A DNA stretch of 64,000 bases, from contig NZ_PEFL01000001.1 of the NCBI RefSeq assembly GCF_002754475.1, positions 2,480,001-2,544,000 on the forward strand, in the 5' to 3' direction. This DNA comes from Comamonas sp. 26. GTDB lineage: Bacteria > Pseudomonadota > Gammaproteobacteria > Burkholderiales > Burkholderiaceae_C. Position numbers and translations under genes: made by a program. Below the pieces are notes generated by a model that was not told the origin of the DNA, ran no database searches, and saw nothing but the letters and a program-made list of their open reading frames with translations. Shown here in pieces: positions 16,391 through 24,773 of the stretch. How positions within the stretch are numbered: the first letter of the stretch is position 1; the number at the start of each line of letters is the position of its first letter.

Positions 16391-16980
16391 GTTTGTGCAG
16401 TATGAAAACCGTTCGCGGAAAACGGCGCACAAACAAAGCCGTTTAAGCCGATATTTGTACTTTTCGCATCACGTTTTCCTCACCATATACCGCCTAACAT
16501 CGCTCTCTTCTCAGACTCAGGAAGCTGATCGATCAGCCTTGGACGATCTGGAAGGCACTTTGCAAGCGCAGACTGGTGTCACTTCTGAGCAAAAAGCTTA
16601 CGCAATGGCGCGTCTCCTCCCCAGCTTTCACCTCTGTAACGATCAACACCCACAAGGGTCTTCATCGACTACCGCCGTATTGAGTGGACACGATTGGCTG
16701 AAAGCCCGGCCAGAGCAGAGTTTGACTTGGGGCCCCCTTTGGCTCAGCTTTAGGTTCGCTGCTGTAGAAATACCAATGATTGCTTTGGGTAGTACCGATG
16801 CCCAGCCAGCTGCGATGTATTCCTAGTGACGATAAATAAGGTCGAGCCCTAGCAAGAGCTTTTCGTGATGATAGATCCCTAACACCCAAAGCGAGGTAAC
16901 GGTCCTCGACCTCAACTGACTATGGGAATTGGCCGTATCCATTCAGTTTTGTTGGTTTTTGTATGGCAAAACTCTGCCGC
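16391..16980. other. Gene-poor stretch downstream of tRNA-Val
   Basis: About 590 bp. One frame (16350-16826) carries a short coding-like run, QEADRSALDDLEGTLQAQTG and onward to about 16610, then loses coding character. It could be a decayed gene fragment delivered at the tRNA 3' end, but no integrase or repeat of the tRNA end is seen. Confidence 0.4.
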
Positions 16981-18420
16981 TCAGACCTCAGGCACGATGC
17001 CGTCGGCATAGTCGTACAGCTCACCCAGAACCTCCTCAGCGCGCTCGTCGGCGGTTTCGGACAGGGCGTCGATCATGGCAAACATTTGCTCAGCCGTGCG
17101 CGCCCCGCCCTGGCCTTCAATCAGGCAGGCCACGCGGTGCTGCTCCCAGCGCTGCTGCTCGCCGTCGTTCAGCGTCATGGGGAAGTTGCGCGCGCGGTAG
17201 CGCCAGACCAGCTCCGTCAGGCGGGCGTCGTCAAAGCCGGTCTTGTCCAGGGCCAGCTCTTGCGGCGAGAGGCGCTTGATGCGCTCCAGACGACGACGGT
17301 CTTCGTTACCGACAAAACCGCCGTACAGATCTTGATCGGCATCCAGCGGCTCGCCTGACTCGCGGGTGAAGACGGCCTTCCACTGGGCGCTCATGTCGGG
17401 CAGGTCACGGGCAATGGCTGCGTATTGCAGGGCTTGCTCCATGCTCACACCCCATTTTTCGGCCATGGCGGAGCTGAGCGTCTTCAAGCTGCCCACCACC
17501 ATGGGCGATTTGTTGATATGAATGCTCTTGATGGGCAAGCGTGTCACGCCCTCGGGTAGATCCGCCTGACGGGTAAACATGCGCAGGCGCAGGTCCTCGA
17601 TGCTGATACCGCCAAGTTCTGTCGGATCAGCAGATAGATCCCAGCAGATGACCTCATTCTTGTTAGTCGGGTGCGTGGCCAGCGGCCACATCACGCCAAT
17701 GCAGCCACGGGCGGGGCTGATCATGCCGGTCACATGCAAGAAGGGGCGGGCATGCTCTTGCGTGGCGGGCAGGCCCATCTCGCGCAGCGCGCCTTCCTTT
17801 TTATGCAGGCCAAAGGCAAAGTCAAACAGTCGTGGCTGCCTGTCGCGGATGAGCTTTGCCAGCGCAATCGTGGCGCGAACATCGCTTAAAGCATCGTGGG
17901 CCTGCTCATGCAGCAGACCATTGGCACGGGCCAGATCTTCGAGCTTGAAGCTGGGTGTGCCGTCTTCTTTGCTGGGCCATTGAATCCCATCGGGGCGCAG
18001 CGCATAAACCATGCGCACCACATCCAGCAAATCCCAGCGGCCGCAGCCGTTCTGCCACTCACGCGCATAAGGATCGGTGAGGTTGCGCCAGAACATGAAG
18101 CGCGTGATCTCGTCATCAAAGCGAATGGTGTTGTAACCCACGCCCACGGTGCCGGGCTGGGCCAGCTCGCCCTCGATCAGTGCAGAAAATTCGTGCTCAG
18201 GAATGCCCTCTTCCAGCGCGCGCTGGGGCGTGATGCCCGTAATCAGACAGGCCTGCGGGTCGGGCAGATAGTCGTTGGCGGGCTGGCAGTACCACATGAC
18301 GGGCTCTCCGATTTCGTTGAGCTGATCGTCTGTGCGTATGCCCGCAAACTGCGCCGGGCGGTCATAGCGCGGCTGGGCGCCAAAGGTTTCGTAGTCGTGC
18401 CAGAAAAAGGTATGAGCCAT
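16981..18420 (-). CDS. sbcB: Exodeoxyribonuclease I
   Basis: Degrades single-stranded DNA 3' to 5' in recombination and repair. The 479-residue protein has the DEDD exonuclease fold: Exo I motif FFWHDYETFG (about 5-14), Exo II GYNTIRFDDEITR (about 96), and Exo III EQAHDALSDVRATIALA (about 173). The SH3-like and C-terminal helical domains of the family follow. I used ATG 18420 (MAHTFFWHDYETFG), the normal family start; the frame is open further upstream. It ends 60 bp before a gene-poor area. Confidence 0.95.
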   Translation of the reverse strand: MAHTFFWHDYETFGAQPRYDRPAQFAGIRTDDQLNEIGEPVMWYCQPANDYLPDPQACLITGITPQRALEEGIPEHEFSALIEGELAQPGTVGVGYNTIRFDDEITRFMFWRNLTDPYAREWQNGCGRWDLLDVVRMVYALRPDGIQWPSKEDGTPSFKLEDLARANGLLHEQAHDALSDVRATIALAKLIRDRQPRLFDFAFGLHKKEGALREMGLPATQEHARPFLHVTGMISPARGCIGVMWPLATHPTNKNEVICWDLSADPTELGGISIEDLRLRMFTRQADLPEGVTRLPIKSIHINKSPMVVGSLKTLSSAMAEKWGVSMEQALQYAAIARDLPDMSAQWKAVFTRESGEPLDADQDLYGGFVGNEDRRRLERIKRLSPQELALDKTGFDDARLTELVWRYRARNFPMTLNDGEQQRWEQHRVACLIEGQGGARTAEQMFAMIDALSETADERAEEVLGELYDYADGIVPEV

Positions 18421-18465
18421 GGGGCGAAAGTATGCCTGCGAAGCCATGGCTGGCAAGAAAATGCA

Positions 18466-18516
18466 TCAAATAGGCCTCAAGCTATTGGTAGCAATGCGCT
18501 GGCAGCTATCAAAACA
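18466..18516 (-). repeat. Interspersed repeat copy
   Basis: On the minus strand: TTTTGATAGCTGCCAGCGCA, then TTGCTACCAATAGCTTGAGG, then CCTATTTGATG. It lies upstream of sbcB. Confidence 0.6.
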
Positions 18517-18665
18517 GGAATTCATCGGTAAGAGCCCGCATTCAGAGCCGCAAACACGCCGTGGGTTTACGGTTGAGACGAGGCGCGAAGCCGCAGGCAG
18601 TACGCCAGTGCGACCATGCTTCGCAACGACGTATCAAGGGTGATGTTGGCAGGTGTTCACGAGTC

Positions 18666-19502
18666 TTAGTAAGCCGCCAGCGCCATCAAGGTCTGCCCCA
18701 CATCAGCCTCAACCTTGAAGTCCAGCAGCGCATCCGCTCGCGTCACGCCCCGGTTGATGGCGACGATGCTTTTGCCCTGCTCGTGCGCAGCCAGCACAAA
18801 GCGGTAGCCCGAATACACCATGAGCGAGGAGCCGGCGATCAGCACCGCATCGGCGCTGGCCACGGCATCCATACAGGTCCGCACGCGGTCACGCGGCACG
18901 GTTTCGCCAAAAAACACCACATCGGGCTTGATGAGGCCCGTGCCGCAATGCGGGCAGCTAGGCACCACAAACTGGCTGAAGTCCTGTCCCTCAAGATCAG
19001 CATCCCCATCCGGCGCAGGGGCTGCATACAACTGGGCCCATGCAGGGTTCAAGGCCAGCAATTGCTGCTGCAGATAAGCCCGCGCAAAGCGGTGGCCGCA
19101 GTCGGTGCAAAGCACGGTGCTGATGCGGCCATGCAGATCTACGGTGTGCTGGCTGCCTGCCGCTTCGTGCAGGCCATCCACATTCTGGGTAATCAACAGC
19201 TCAAGCCGGCCTTGTTGCTCCATCAGCGCCAGCGCTTTGTGGGCGGCTCCGGGCTGCGCCTGTCCCATGACGCGCCAGCCCAGCATGGAGCGTGCCCAGT
19301 AGCGCTGGCGAACCAGCACATCGCCCATAAAGTCCTGATAGGTGACGGGTTGCGGGCGCTTCCACTGCCCGCTCTGGTCGCGGTAGTCGGGAATGCCGAC
19401 TTCAGTGCTGCAGCCTGCGCCGCCAATGACCAGCAGGCGCGGGTGCGCGTGCAGCCAGTCTTTCAGGCGCCATAGCGCCAGAGGTTCTACAAAATTAGTC
19501 AC
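18666..19502 (-). CDS. SIR2-family NAD-dependent protein deacylase, class II (SIRT4-like)
   Basis: Removes acyl groups from lysines using NAD. In this 278-residue protein the motifs are GAGCSTEVGIPDYRDQSGQW (about 33), LITQNVDGLHEAAG (about 105), catalytic His in VDLHG, and a structural zinc site CTDCG ... CPHCG. The sequence after the first motif (KRPQPVTYQDFM, RYWARSMLGW) is characteristic of the class II/SIRT4-type bacterial group rather than CobB. The start is GTG at 19502. A second, different sirtuin is encoded at 23903. Confidence 0.9.
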   Translation of the reverse strand: MTNFVEPLALWRLKDWLHAHPRLLVIGGAGCSTEVGIPDYRDQSGQWKRPQPVTYQDFMGDVLVRQRYWARSMLGWRVMGQAQPGAAHKALALMEQQGRLELLITQNVDGLHEAAGSQHTVDLHGRISTVLCTDCGHRFARAYLQQQLLALNPAWAQLYAAPAPDGDADLEGQDFSQFVVPSCPHCGTGLIKPDVVFFGETVPRDRVRTCMDAVASADAVLIAGSSLMVYSGYRFVLAAHEQGKSIVAINRGVTRADALLDFKVEADVGQTLMALAAY

Positions 19503-19511
19503 GATGTCTCA

Positions 19512-20966
19512 TTACAAAAGCGGTGAAGTCAGTCGCGCGATAGAGCCAAACAGGCGGCGGAGCAGGCCTTTTTCGCTGCGGTATTGAACGGCGCTGGCCT
19601 GCCCCAGGTCCGCCAAAAACTGCTTGTCCAGCGCCTGATTGAGCTCAGTGCCATAGCCAATCACACAAACCTCGTAGTTCAGAAAGAAGCTGCGGTAGTC
19701 AAAATTGGCCGTACCGATCATGGCCATGTTGTCATCGACCACCAGTGTTTTGGAGTGCAGCATGCTGGCGTCATATTCATAAATATGCACTCCGCAGCGA
19801 ATCAGTTCATCAAAATAGGAGCGTGCAGCGGCCGTCACAAAGAGGGAATCGGACTTTTTGGGCACCAGAATCCGTACATCCACCCCGCGCAGCGCAGCGT
19901 TGGTCAGCGCGGTCAGCGCTCCTTCAGTCGGCACAAAGTAAGGCGTGGTCAGCCAGATGCGCTGCTGGGCTGCATTGATGGCCGCCAGGTAGGCGCGGTA
20001 AATCGCATCGAGCTGATCGTCGGGGCCTGAGGTGACGACCTGCATGGGGATGGAGCCATCCTCGCAATCGGGCAGCAAGTCATCCAAGGTTTCGGGCAGC
20101 TTGTACGGGTCTTTGCCCAGCGTGTATGCCCAGTCCTCCAGAAACACGGTCTGCAGCCAGTTGACGACAGAGCCCTCCACCCGGATGTGCACGTCGTGAT
20201 AAGCGTCGGCACGGATACGTTCGTTCTCCTCGTCGGTCACGTTCACGCCGCCGGTAAAGCCCACCTTGCCATCGCAGATCAGAATCTTGCGGTGGGTGCG
20301 AAAGTTGACCACAGGTCGCAGCCGCCGCCCTATCTTGGAGTCGTGAAAGCGCAGCACCTCAGCCCCAGCCTGCTGCAGTGGTTTCAGAAATGTTCGCCCC
20401 AGTTTTTTGGAGCCCAGCGCATCGACCAGCAGCCGAACCTGCACGCCAGCCTTGGCCTTTTCGATCAGCAGATCGCGCAGCGCCGTGCCAGTCTGGTCGG
20501 GCTCATAGATGTAGTACTCCAGATGAACATGGTGGCGCGCGGCACGCACGGCCTCGCTAATCGCATCGAAGGTCGCTGCTCCGCCCACCAGCACTCGCAT
20601 CGAGGTCGCCGTGCTCACCGGAAAGTCGCTGGTCATGCCCACCAGCCGGGCGACCTGGCGCAAGCGCTCCTGCTGGGCCGGAATGCGCTCCCTGAGTTTT
20701 TGCATGCTGCTGCGCACACGCGAGCGTTTTCGGGAGCGCAATCGCTTGATGCGCTGGCGCTTGATGCGCTGAGGCCCGAAGTAGTAATAGACCACCAGGC
20801 CGACAACCGGCAAGGCTGCCATGGACAGCAGCCAGCTCAGCGTGGCAATCGGCTGGCTGCGCTGCAGCAAGATCCAGACGCCGACCACGACGACATAGAA
20901 CGTCCAGCCTGCTGAGAGCCAGAGCTTGACGTTTTCATGACCGAGCTGGGCAGCGATCCAGTCCAA
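19512..20966 (-). CDS. cls: Cardiolipin synthase
   Basis: A membrane phospholipase-D family enzyme making cardiolipin from two phosphatidylglycerols. It has 484 residues. Two N-terminal membrane helices (about 15-60) precede two HKD motifs: HRKILICDGKVGFTGG (about 225) and HSKTLVVDDNMAMIGTANFD (about 405). The region between (basic RIKRQRIKRLRSRKRSRVRS) is strongly cationic and should contact anionic lipid. The start is TTG 20966, supported by AGGAG seven bases upstream. It ends 9 bp from the sirtuin start, so the two may be cotranscribed. Confidence 0.93.
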   Translation of the reverse strand: MDWIAAQLGHENVKLWLSAGWTFYVVVVGVWILLQRSQPIATLSWLLSMAALPVVGLVVYYYFGPQRIKRQRIKRLRSRKRSRVRSSMQKLRERIPAQQERLRQVARLVGMTSDFPVSTATSMRVLVGGAATFDAISEAVRAARHHVHLEYYIYEPDQTGTALRDLLIEKAKAGVQVRLLVDALGSKKLGRTFLKPLQQAGAEVLRFHDSKIGRRLRPVVNFRTHRKILICDGKVGFTGGVNVTDEENERIRADAYHDVHIRVEGSVVNWLQTVFLEDWAYTLGKDPYKLPETLDDLLPDCEDGSIPMQVVTSGPDDQLDAIYRAYLAAINAAQQRIWLTTPYFVPTEGALTALTNAALRGVDVRILVPKKSDSLFVTAAARSYFDELIRCGVHIYEYDASMLHSKTLVVDDNMAMIGTANFDYRSFFLNYEVCVIGYGTELNQALDKQFLADLGQASAVQYRSEKGLLRRLFGSIARLTSPLL

Positions 20967-21092
20967 TTGGCACTCCTATTGTTGTATTGGGCATGATCAT
21001 GCTCGCACACTCTGGCGACGGAATGCCGACAAACGCCAACTTCCGGGCTCTGTAGGCGATTCACACCCCACAAAAAGCGTACATTCATACGC

Positions 21093-21386
21093 ATGACTTC
21101 TGAACTCATTACCACCCTGGCACAGACCCGCAAAGCGGCCCGCATCACCCAGGCCGACTTGGCCGAGCGCGCTGGCTTGTCGCGCATGGCGGTGCAGCGC
21201 ACAGAAACCGGCGATGTGGATCCGCGCTTTTCCACCCTGCAGGAAATGGCCCGTGTGCTGGGCATGGAGTTGATTGCCGTGCCCGCTGCTTTGCACGGGC
21301 AAGTGCAGGCCTTGATTCAGTCGGCCAGCAACCCACAAATACCCGCCGAATCGCCTGTCGATTCACCTGCCAGCCCAACTAACTAA
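21093..21386 (+). CDS. XRE-family helix-turn-helix regulator
   Basis: A 97-residue DNA-binding protein. The HTH covers about 6-60: ITTLAQTRKAARITQADLAE with the recognition helix near SRMAVQRTETG. The tail is rich in Pro and Ser. It resembles HipB-like antitoxins in size, but no HipA-type kinase follows. It starts a short run of small regulatory genes and is divergent from cls. Confidence 0.8.
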   Translation: MTSELITTLAQTRKAARITQADLAERAGLSRMAVQRTETGDVDPRFSTLQEMARVLGMELIAVPAALHGQVQALIQSASNPQIPAESPVDSPASPTN

Positions 21387-21511
21387 AGCGCTGAAGCCTA
21401 TGCTGCGCCTGACCTGCTTTTAGCCAAAATTCTTACGTCCTGTTAATGCGCTGGCAGAAAGTGTTCCTCCACAATGGTCTGGTTTTTGTAACGCAGTTCG
21501 AGGTTTGAGAG

Positions 21512-22063
21512 ATGGCTATTCACAATTGGGATTACGCACCAGAGGCATTGGAGGTTCAGGTCAGCGAGTTGCTGCTGGCCACTGCCGACCAGAGTGATGA
21601 ACTGATTGATGAAAATGTGCGCCAGGTCTTGCACGACCTGCGCCAGCACCTGTCCATGGAGGTGATTTTTGTCTCCGAAATTCGCGACGGTCAGCGCATG
21701 TTCAAGCATGTAGATGCTGCGGTGGGCAAGGAGTTGATTGCCACCGGCGGCGGTGGCCCGCTGGAAGAATCATTTTGCCAGTGCGTTCTGGATGGCCGCC
21801 TGCCCAGCCTTGTCAACGATGCCGCCACACACCCGGCCTTCCCTTTGCTGCCCGTCACGCCTTTTCGCGTTGGTGCGCACATCAGCACGCCCATCGTGCT
21901 GGCCAGTGGCCAGATCTATGGCACGCTGTGCTGCTTCAGTCAGGCCGCCGATGAAAGCCTGACGGCCCAAGACCTGAACAAGCTCGAATGCGTAGCCAAG
22001 ATTGCCGCCAAGCGAATCGACATCAAGCAGGCTCGCCACTCGCAGGAACAGCTCTCAAAGTAG
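21512..22063 (+). CDS. GAF-domain protein
   Basis: A 183-residue single-domain protein. The GAF fold spans about 30-175 (VRQVLHDLRQHLSMEVIFVS ... GGGPLEESFCQCVLDGRLPSLVNDA ... APTRVGAHISTPIVLASGQIYGTLCCFS, with variable residues between). Cys residues in SFCQCV and TLCCF could bind a chromophore or sense redox. There is no catalytic output domain, so it would act on a partner such as a separate GGDEF/EAL or kinase protein. No such partner is adjacent. Confidence 0.75.
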   Translation: MAIHNWDYAPEALEVQVSELLLATADQSDELIDENVRQVLHDLRQHLSMEVIFVSEIRDGQRMFKHVDAAVGKELIATGGGGPLEESFCQCVLDGRLPSLVNDAATHPAFPLLPVTPFRVGAHISTPIVLASGQIYGTLCCFSQAADESLTAQDLNKLECVAKIAAKRIDIKQARHSQEQLSK

Positions 22064-22193
22064 GTGCTGCAAGCACTTGAACAGAAAATCTCATCGCCAA
22101 ATTTCATGAAAAAGACCGATGACGTCTCGTAAGTTCTGACTCGCTCGTCTGTTAATAACCGTAGGATGCAGCTCTGACAATCAGGGAGGCTTC

Positions 22194-22448
22194 ATGGATT
22201 TTTTAGGAAATCAGAGCAACGAGATCAGAAAAATGAAGGCGCAACTTCTGGCTCTCGAAGCGCTCAATTTGGCCTTGATTGAAGCGCTTCGCCCAGAGCT
22301 GCGAGAGCAATTGGAAAAGCGCTTTGAGTGCTATTCCGAAAAGATGAAAACCCAGATGCTCAACTCCATGGCCACAGATGAGCTGTATGGGCGCTTGCTC
22401 GAATCCCTGGACTGTTACCAGCAAAGCCTCAAACAGACCTCCGACTAG
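22194..22448 (+). CDS. Small helical protein of unknown function
   Basis: 84 residues, mostly charged and helix-forming (MKAQLLALEALNLALIEALR, then a second helix with RFECYSEKMKTQM), suggesting a coiled coil. No family is recognised. A good ribosome binding site, GGGAGG, stands eight bases before the ATG, and codon use looks normal. It follows the GAF protein by 130 bp on the same strand, so a functional link is possible but not shown. Confidence 0.6.
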   Translation: MDFLGNQSNEIRKMKAQLLALEALNLALIEALRPELREQLEKRFECYSEKMKTQMLNSMATDELYGRLLESLDCYQQSLKQTSD

Positions 22449-22644
22449 CAAGCTCAAGTCTGCCTGCAAGCAAACCTTCATCATTACCACCGCACTGACT
22501 GCACTGCCATCTCACTTGTGCAAGGCGGTATGAGTGCAACTGATAGCTGATATGGCCGCCCAGGCATGTTCAGAATCCATCAAGCAATTCATAATTGATA
22601 GCAATATGTGCTGATTGCATGCGCATATATCAATAGTTGCACGC

Positions 22645-23235
22645 ATGAGCCCTGGCCCTACACCTCCTTCCGCCTCACTGAACGAGCGCCCTCGACCTCG
22701 TCACCTGCGCGAGCTGTTCTGGTCGCTGACCTTTTTGGCCCTACAAGGCTTTGGCGGCGTACTGGCCGTGGTGCAACGCGAGCTGGTCGAAAAGCGTCAG
22801 TGGTTGAGCAACGAGGAATTCATGGAGGACTGGGCCGTGGCCCAGATCATGCCCGGCCCCAATGTGGTCAACCTCTCCATCATGCTGGGCGAGCGCTACT
22901 TTGGCTGGCGCGGCGCGCTGGTGGGGCTGTGCGGCATGCTGGCCTTTCCCATGCTGGTGGTCATCAGCCTCACCCTGGTCTATGCGCAGTTTGCAGGCAA
23001 CCCGGCCGTTGCCGGGGCGCTGCGCGGCATGGGCGCCGTGGCCGCCGGACTGGTGGCGGGCATGGGCCTCAAGCTGGCAGGCACGCTGCGCAAGCATCCG
23101 CTGGGCAAATGGTATTGCACAGGCTTGGCCATAGCCGCCTTTGGGCTGGTAGCCGTGCTGCGCCTGCCGCTGTTCTGGGCTCTGGTTTTTGTCGGCGGCA
23201 CGGGCTGCGTGCTGACATACCGGAGGCTGACATGA
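22645..23235 (+). CDS. chrA: Chromate transporter, N-terminal half (split ChrA)
   Basis: A 196-residue membrane protein of the short-chain CHR family, which expels chromate. It has the conserved FLALQGFGG and VAQIMPGPNVVNLSIMLG motifs of the CHR domain and about five to six membrane segments. I chose ATG 22645 (MSPGPTPPS). The stop overlaps the start of the second half (ATGA), so the two are translationally coupled and should form the heterodimer usual for split ChrA proteins. Related proteins may carry other oxyanions. Confidence 0.85.
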   Translation: MSPGPTPPSASLNERPRPRHLRELFWSLTFLALQGFGGVLAVVQRELVEKRQWLSNEEFMEDWAVAQIMPGPNVVNLSIMLGERYFGWRGALVGLCGMLAFPMLVVISLTLVYAQFAGNPAVAGALRGMGAVAAGLVAGMGLKLAGTLRKHPLGKWYCTGLAIAAFGLVAVLRLPLFWALVFVGGTGCVLTYRRLT

Positions 23236-23831
23236 ACACCTTGCTCATTCACCTGACGGCCATGGACTGGTTGCATCTCCTGGTCTATTTTCTAACGCTG
23301 TCGCTGATGGCCGTAGGCGGCGCGATTACGGCAGCACCCGATATGCACCGCTATCTGGTCGATGGCAATCACTGGCTGACCGAAACACAGTTCACCAGCT
23401 CCATCGCCATTGCACAGGCAGCCCCCGGCCCGAATGTGCTGTTCATTGCCCTTCTGGGCTGGAATGTGGGGCTGAACGCTGGCGGCGGTAGCGGGCCTGA
23501 AGCATGGGCCCTGGGCGCACTGGGCGTGGCGATCAGCATGGTGGGTATCTTGTTGCCCAGCTCGCTACTGACCTGGCAAGCGTCGCGCTGGGGTCAGCGC
23601 AACCGCGACAAGCGCGGCGTGCGCGCCTTCAAACAAGGCATGGCACCGTTGGTAATTGGCCTGCTGCTGGCCACAGGCTGGCTGCTGGGCAGCGCCAGCG
23701 GTCAGTGGCAAAAGGACTGGAAGCTGTGGCTGCTGAGCCTGGTGTGCACGCTGATGGTCTGGCGCACGCGCATTCATCTGCTGTGGCTTCTGGGCGGCGG
23801 CGCCCTGCTGGGTGCGCTGCACTGGGTGTAA
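23232..23831 (+). CDS. chrA: Chromate transporter, C-terminal half (split ChrA)
   Basis: 199 residues with about six membrane segments. It repeats the CHR-domain pattern: LSLMAVGGAITAAPDMHRYL, FTSSIAIAQAAPGPNVLFIALLGWNVG. The PGPN signature occurs in both halves, as expected for the inverted-repeat architecture of ChrA. It overlaps the preceding gene by four bases. No chrB regulator is adjacent. Confidence 0.85.
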   Translation: MNTLLIHLTAMDWLHLLVYFLTLSLMAVGGAITAAPDMHRYLVDGNHWLTETQFTSSIAIAQAAPGPNVLFIALLGWNVGLNAGGGSGPEAWALGALGVAISMVGILLPSSLLTWQASRWGQRNRDKRGVRAFKQGMAPLVIGLLLATGWLLGSASGQWQKDWKLWLLSLVCTLMVWRTRIHLLWLLGGGALLGALHWV

Positions 23832-23840
23832 AAATCTAAG

Positions 23841-23895
23841 CCAAACAGGCTGTTAGCGCTTATGAATAAAGCGCTAACAGCTATAAATTTGATAC
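23841..23895 (-). repeat. Interspersed repeat copy with a perfect 13-bp hairpin
   Basis: Arms GCTGTTAGCGCTT (23849-23861) and AAGCGCTAACAGC (23869-23881). It lies between the convergent chromate transporter and sirtuin genes and may serve as their terminator. Confidence 0.7.
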
Positions 23896-23902
23896 TCATC
23901 AA

Positions 23903-24679
23903 TCAAAGTTCAAGGCTTGAAAACAGCAAAGGCAGCACCTGCGCAGACGGCATGGCGATCAGATGGTCGGCCACAGAGTCCAGCTCGCTCGCATGGGGGT
24001 TGATGATGACCACGCGTGAATCCGTGCGACGCGCAATCTTTGCCAGACCCGCTGCGGGATAGACCGCCCCCGAGGTGCCCACCACCAGCATCAGCTGGCA
24101 CTCTTCGGCCGCCTGCTCTGCCTTGGCCCAGGTAGCGCCGGGCAAGGACTCACCAAACCACACCACAGCGGGGCGCAACAAGTTGCCACATGCGGGGCAA
24201 TGGGGCGGCTCACCCGGTGCGGGGTTGTCCAGATCACATTGAGCGCAACGGCGGTTCAGCCAGCGGTTTTTTCTTAGCTCGCCATGCAGACTCAGTACAT
24301 CGCAGCTGCCCGCCTGCTGGTGCAAGCCATCCACGTTCTGTGTAATCAGCGTCATGCGGCCGGGGTGCTGCTGCGCCCATTGCGCCAGGGCCAAATGCCC
24401 TGCGTTGGGCTCCACACCTGCGATCTGCGCACGCCTGTGCTCATACCAGCGCCAGACATAGGGCGGGTCCTTGCGATACCCCGCCTCACTGGCCATTTCT
24501 TCAGGCTTGAACTTCGCCCAGTAACCACTGGTGTCGTCTCTGAAAGTCGGCACGCCCGATTCAGCGCTGACGCCTGCCCCCGTCAGAACGGCAACGTGCT
24601 GCGCCTCGTGAATCCAATGACGTACGGTTGCAATGGATCTCGCCCATGTTGAAGAATTGTCAATAAGTGCTTGAACCAA
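23903..24679 (-). CDS. cobB: SIR2-family deacylase, class III (CobB/SIRT5-like)
   Basis: A 258-residue NAD-dependent lysine deacylase. Motifs are GAGVSAESGVPTFRD, TLITQNVDGLHQQAG, LHGEL and four zinc Cys (CAQC, CPAC). The substrate-binding Y-x-x-R of desuccinylases and demalonylases is present in RWYEHRRAQI, as in CobB and SIRT5. The start is uncertain: TTG 24679 is used because no ATG occurs before the nucleotide-binding motif. It is divergent from the histidine kinase gene. Its class differs from the sirtuin at 18666, so the two probably act on different acyl marks. Confidence 0.9.
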   Translation of the reverse strand: MVQALIDNSSTWARSIATVRHWIHEAQHVAVLTGAGVSAESGVPTFRDDTSGYWAKFKPEEMASEAGYRKDPPYVWRWYEHRRAQIAGVEPNAGHLALAQWAQQHPGRMTLITQNVDGLHQQAGSCDVLSLHGELRKNRWLNRRCAQCDLDNPAPGEPPHCPACGNLLRPAVVWFGESLPGATWAKAEQAAEECQLMLVVGTSGAVYPAAGLAKIARRTDSRVVIINPHASELDSVADHLIAMPSAQVLPLLFSSLEL

Positions 24680-24773
24680 GGGGGAAGTCCTTAAAAAGCA
24701 AGAAGCAACGTGAAATACTTAAGTTTCACTGCGAGACCTTACATTGCCAGAAGATATTGCAAGCAATCAGCAC

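Noticed and set aside
22541..22616. Possible repeat copy upstream of the chromate transporter
   Set aside because: It contains TGATAGC and TGCGCAT pieces, but the order does not match the other copies.
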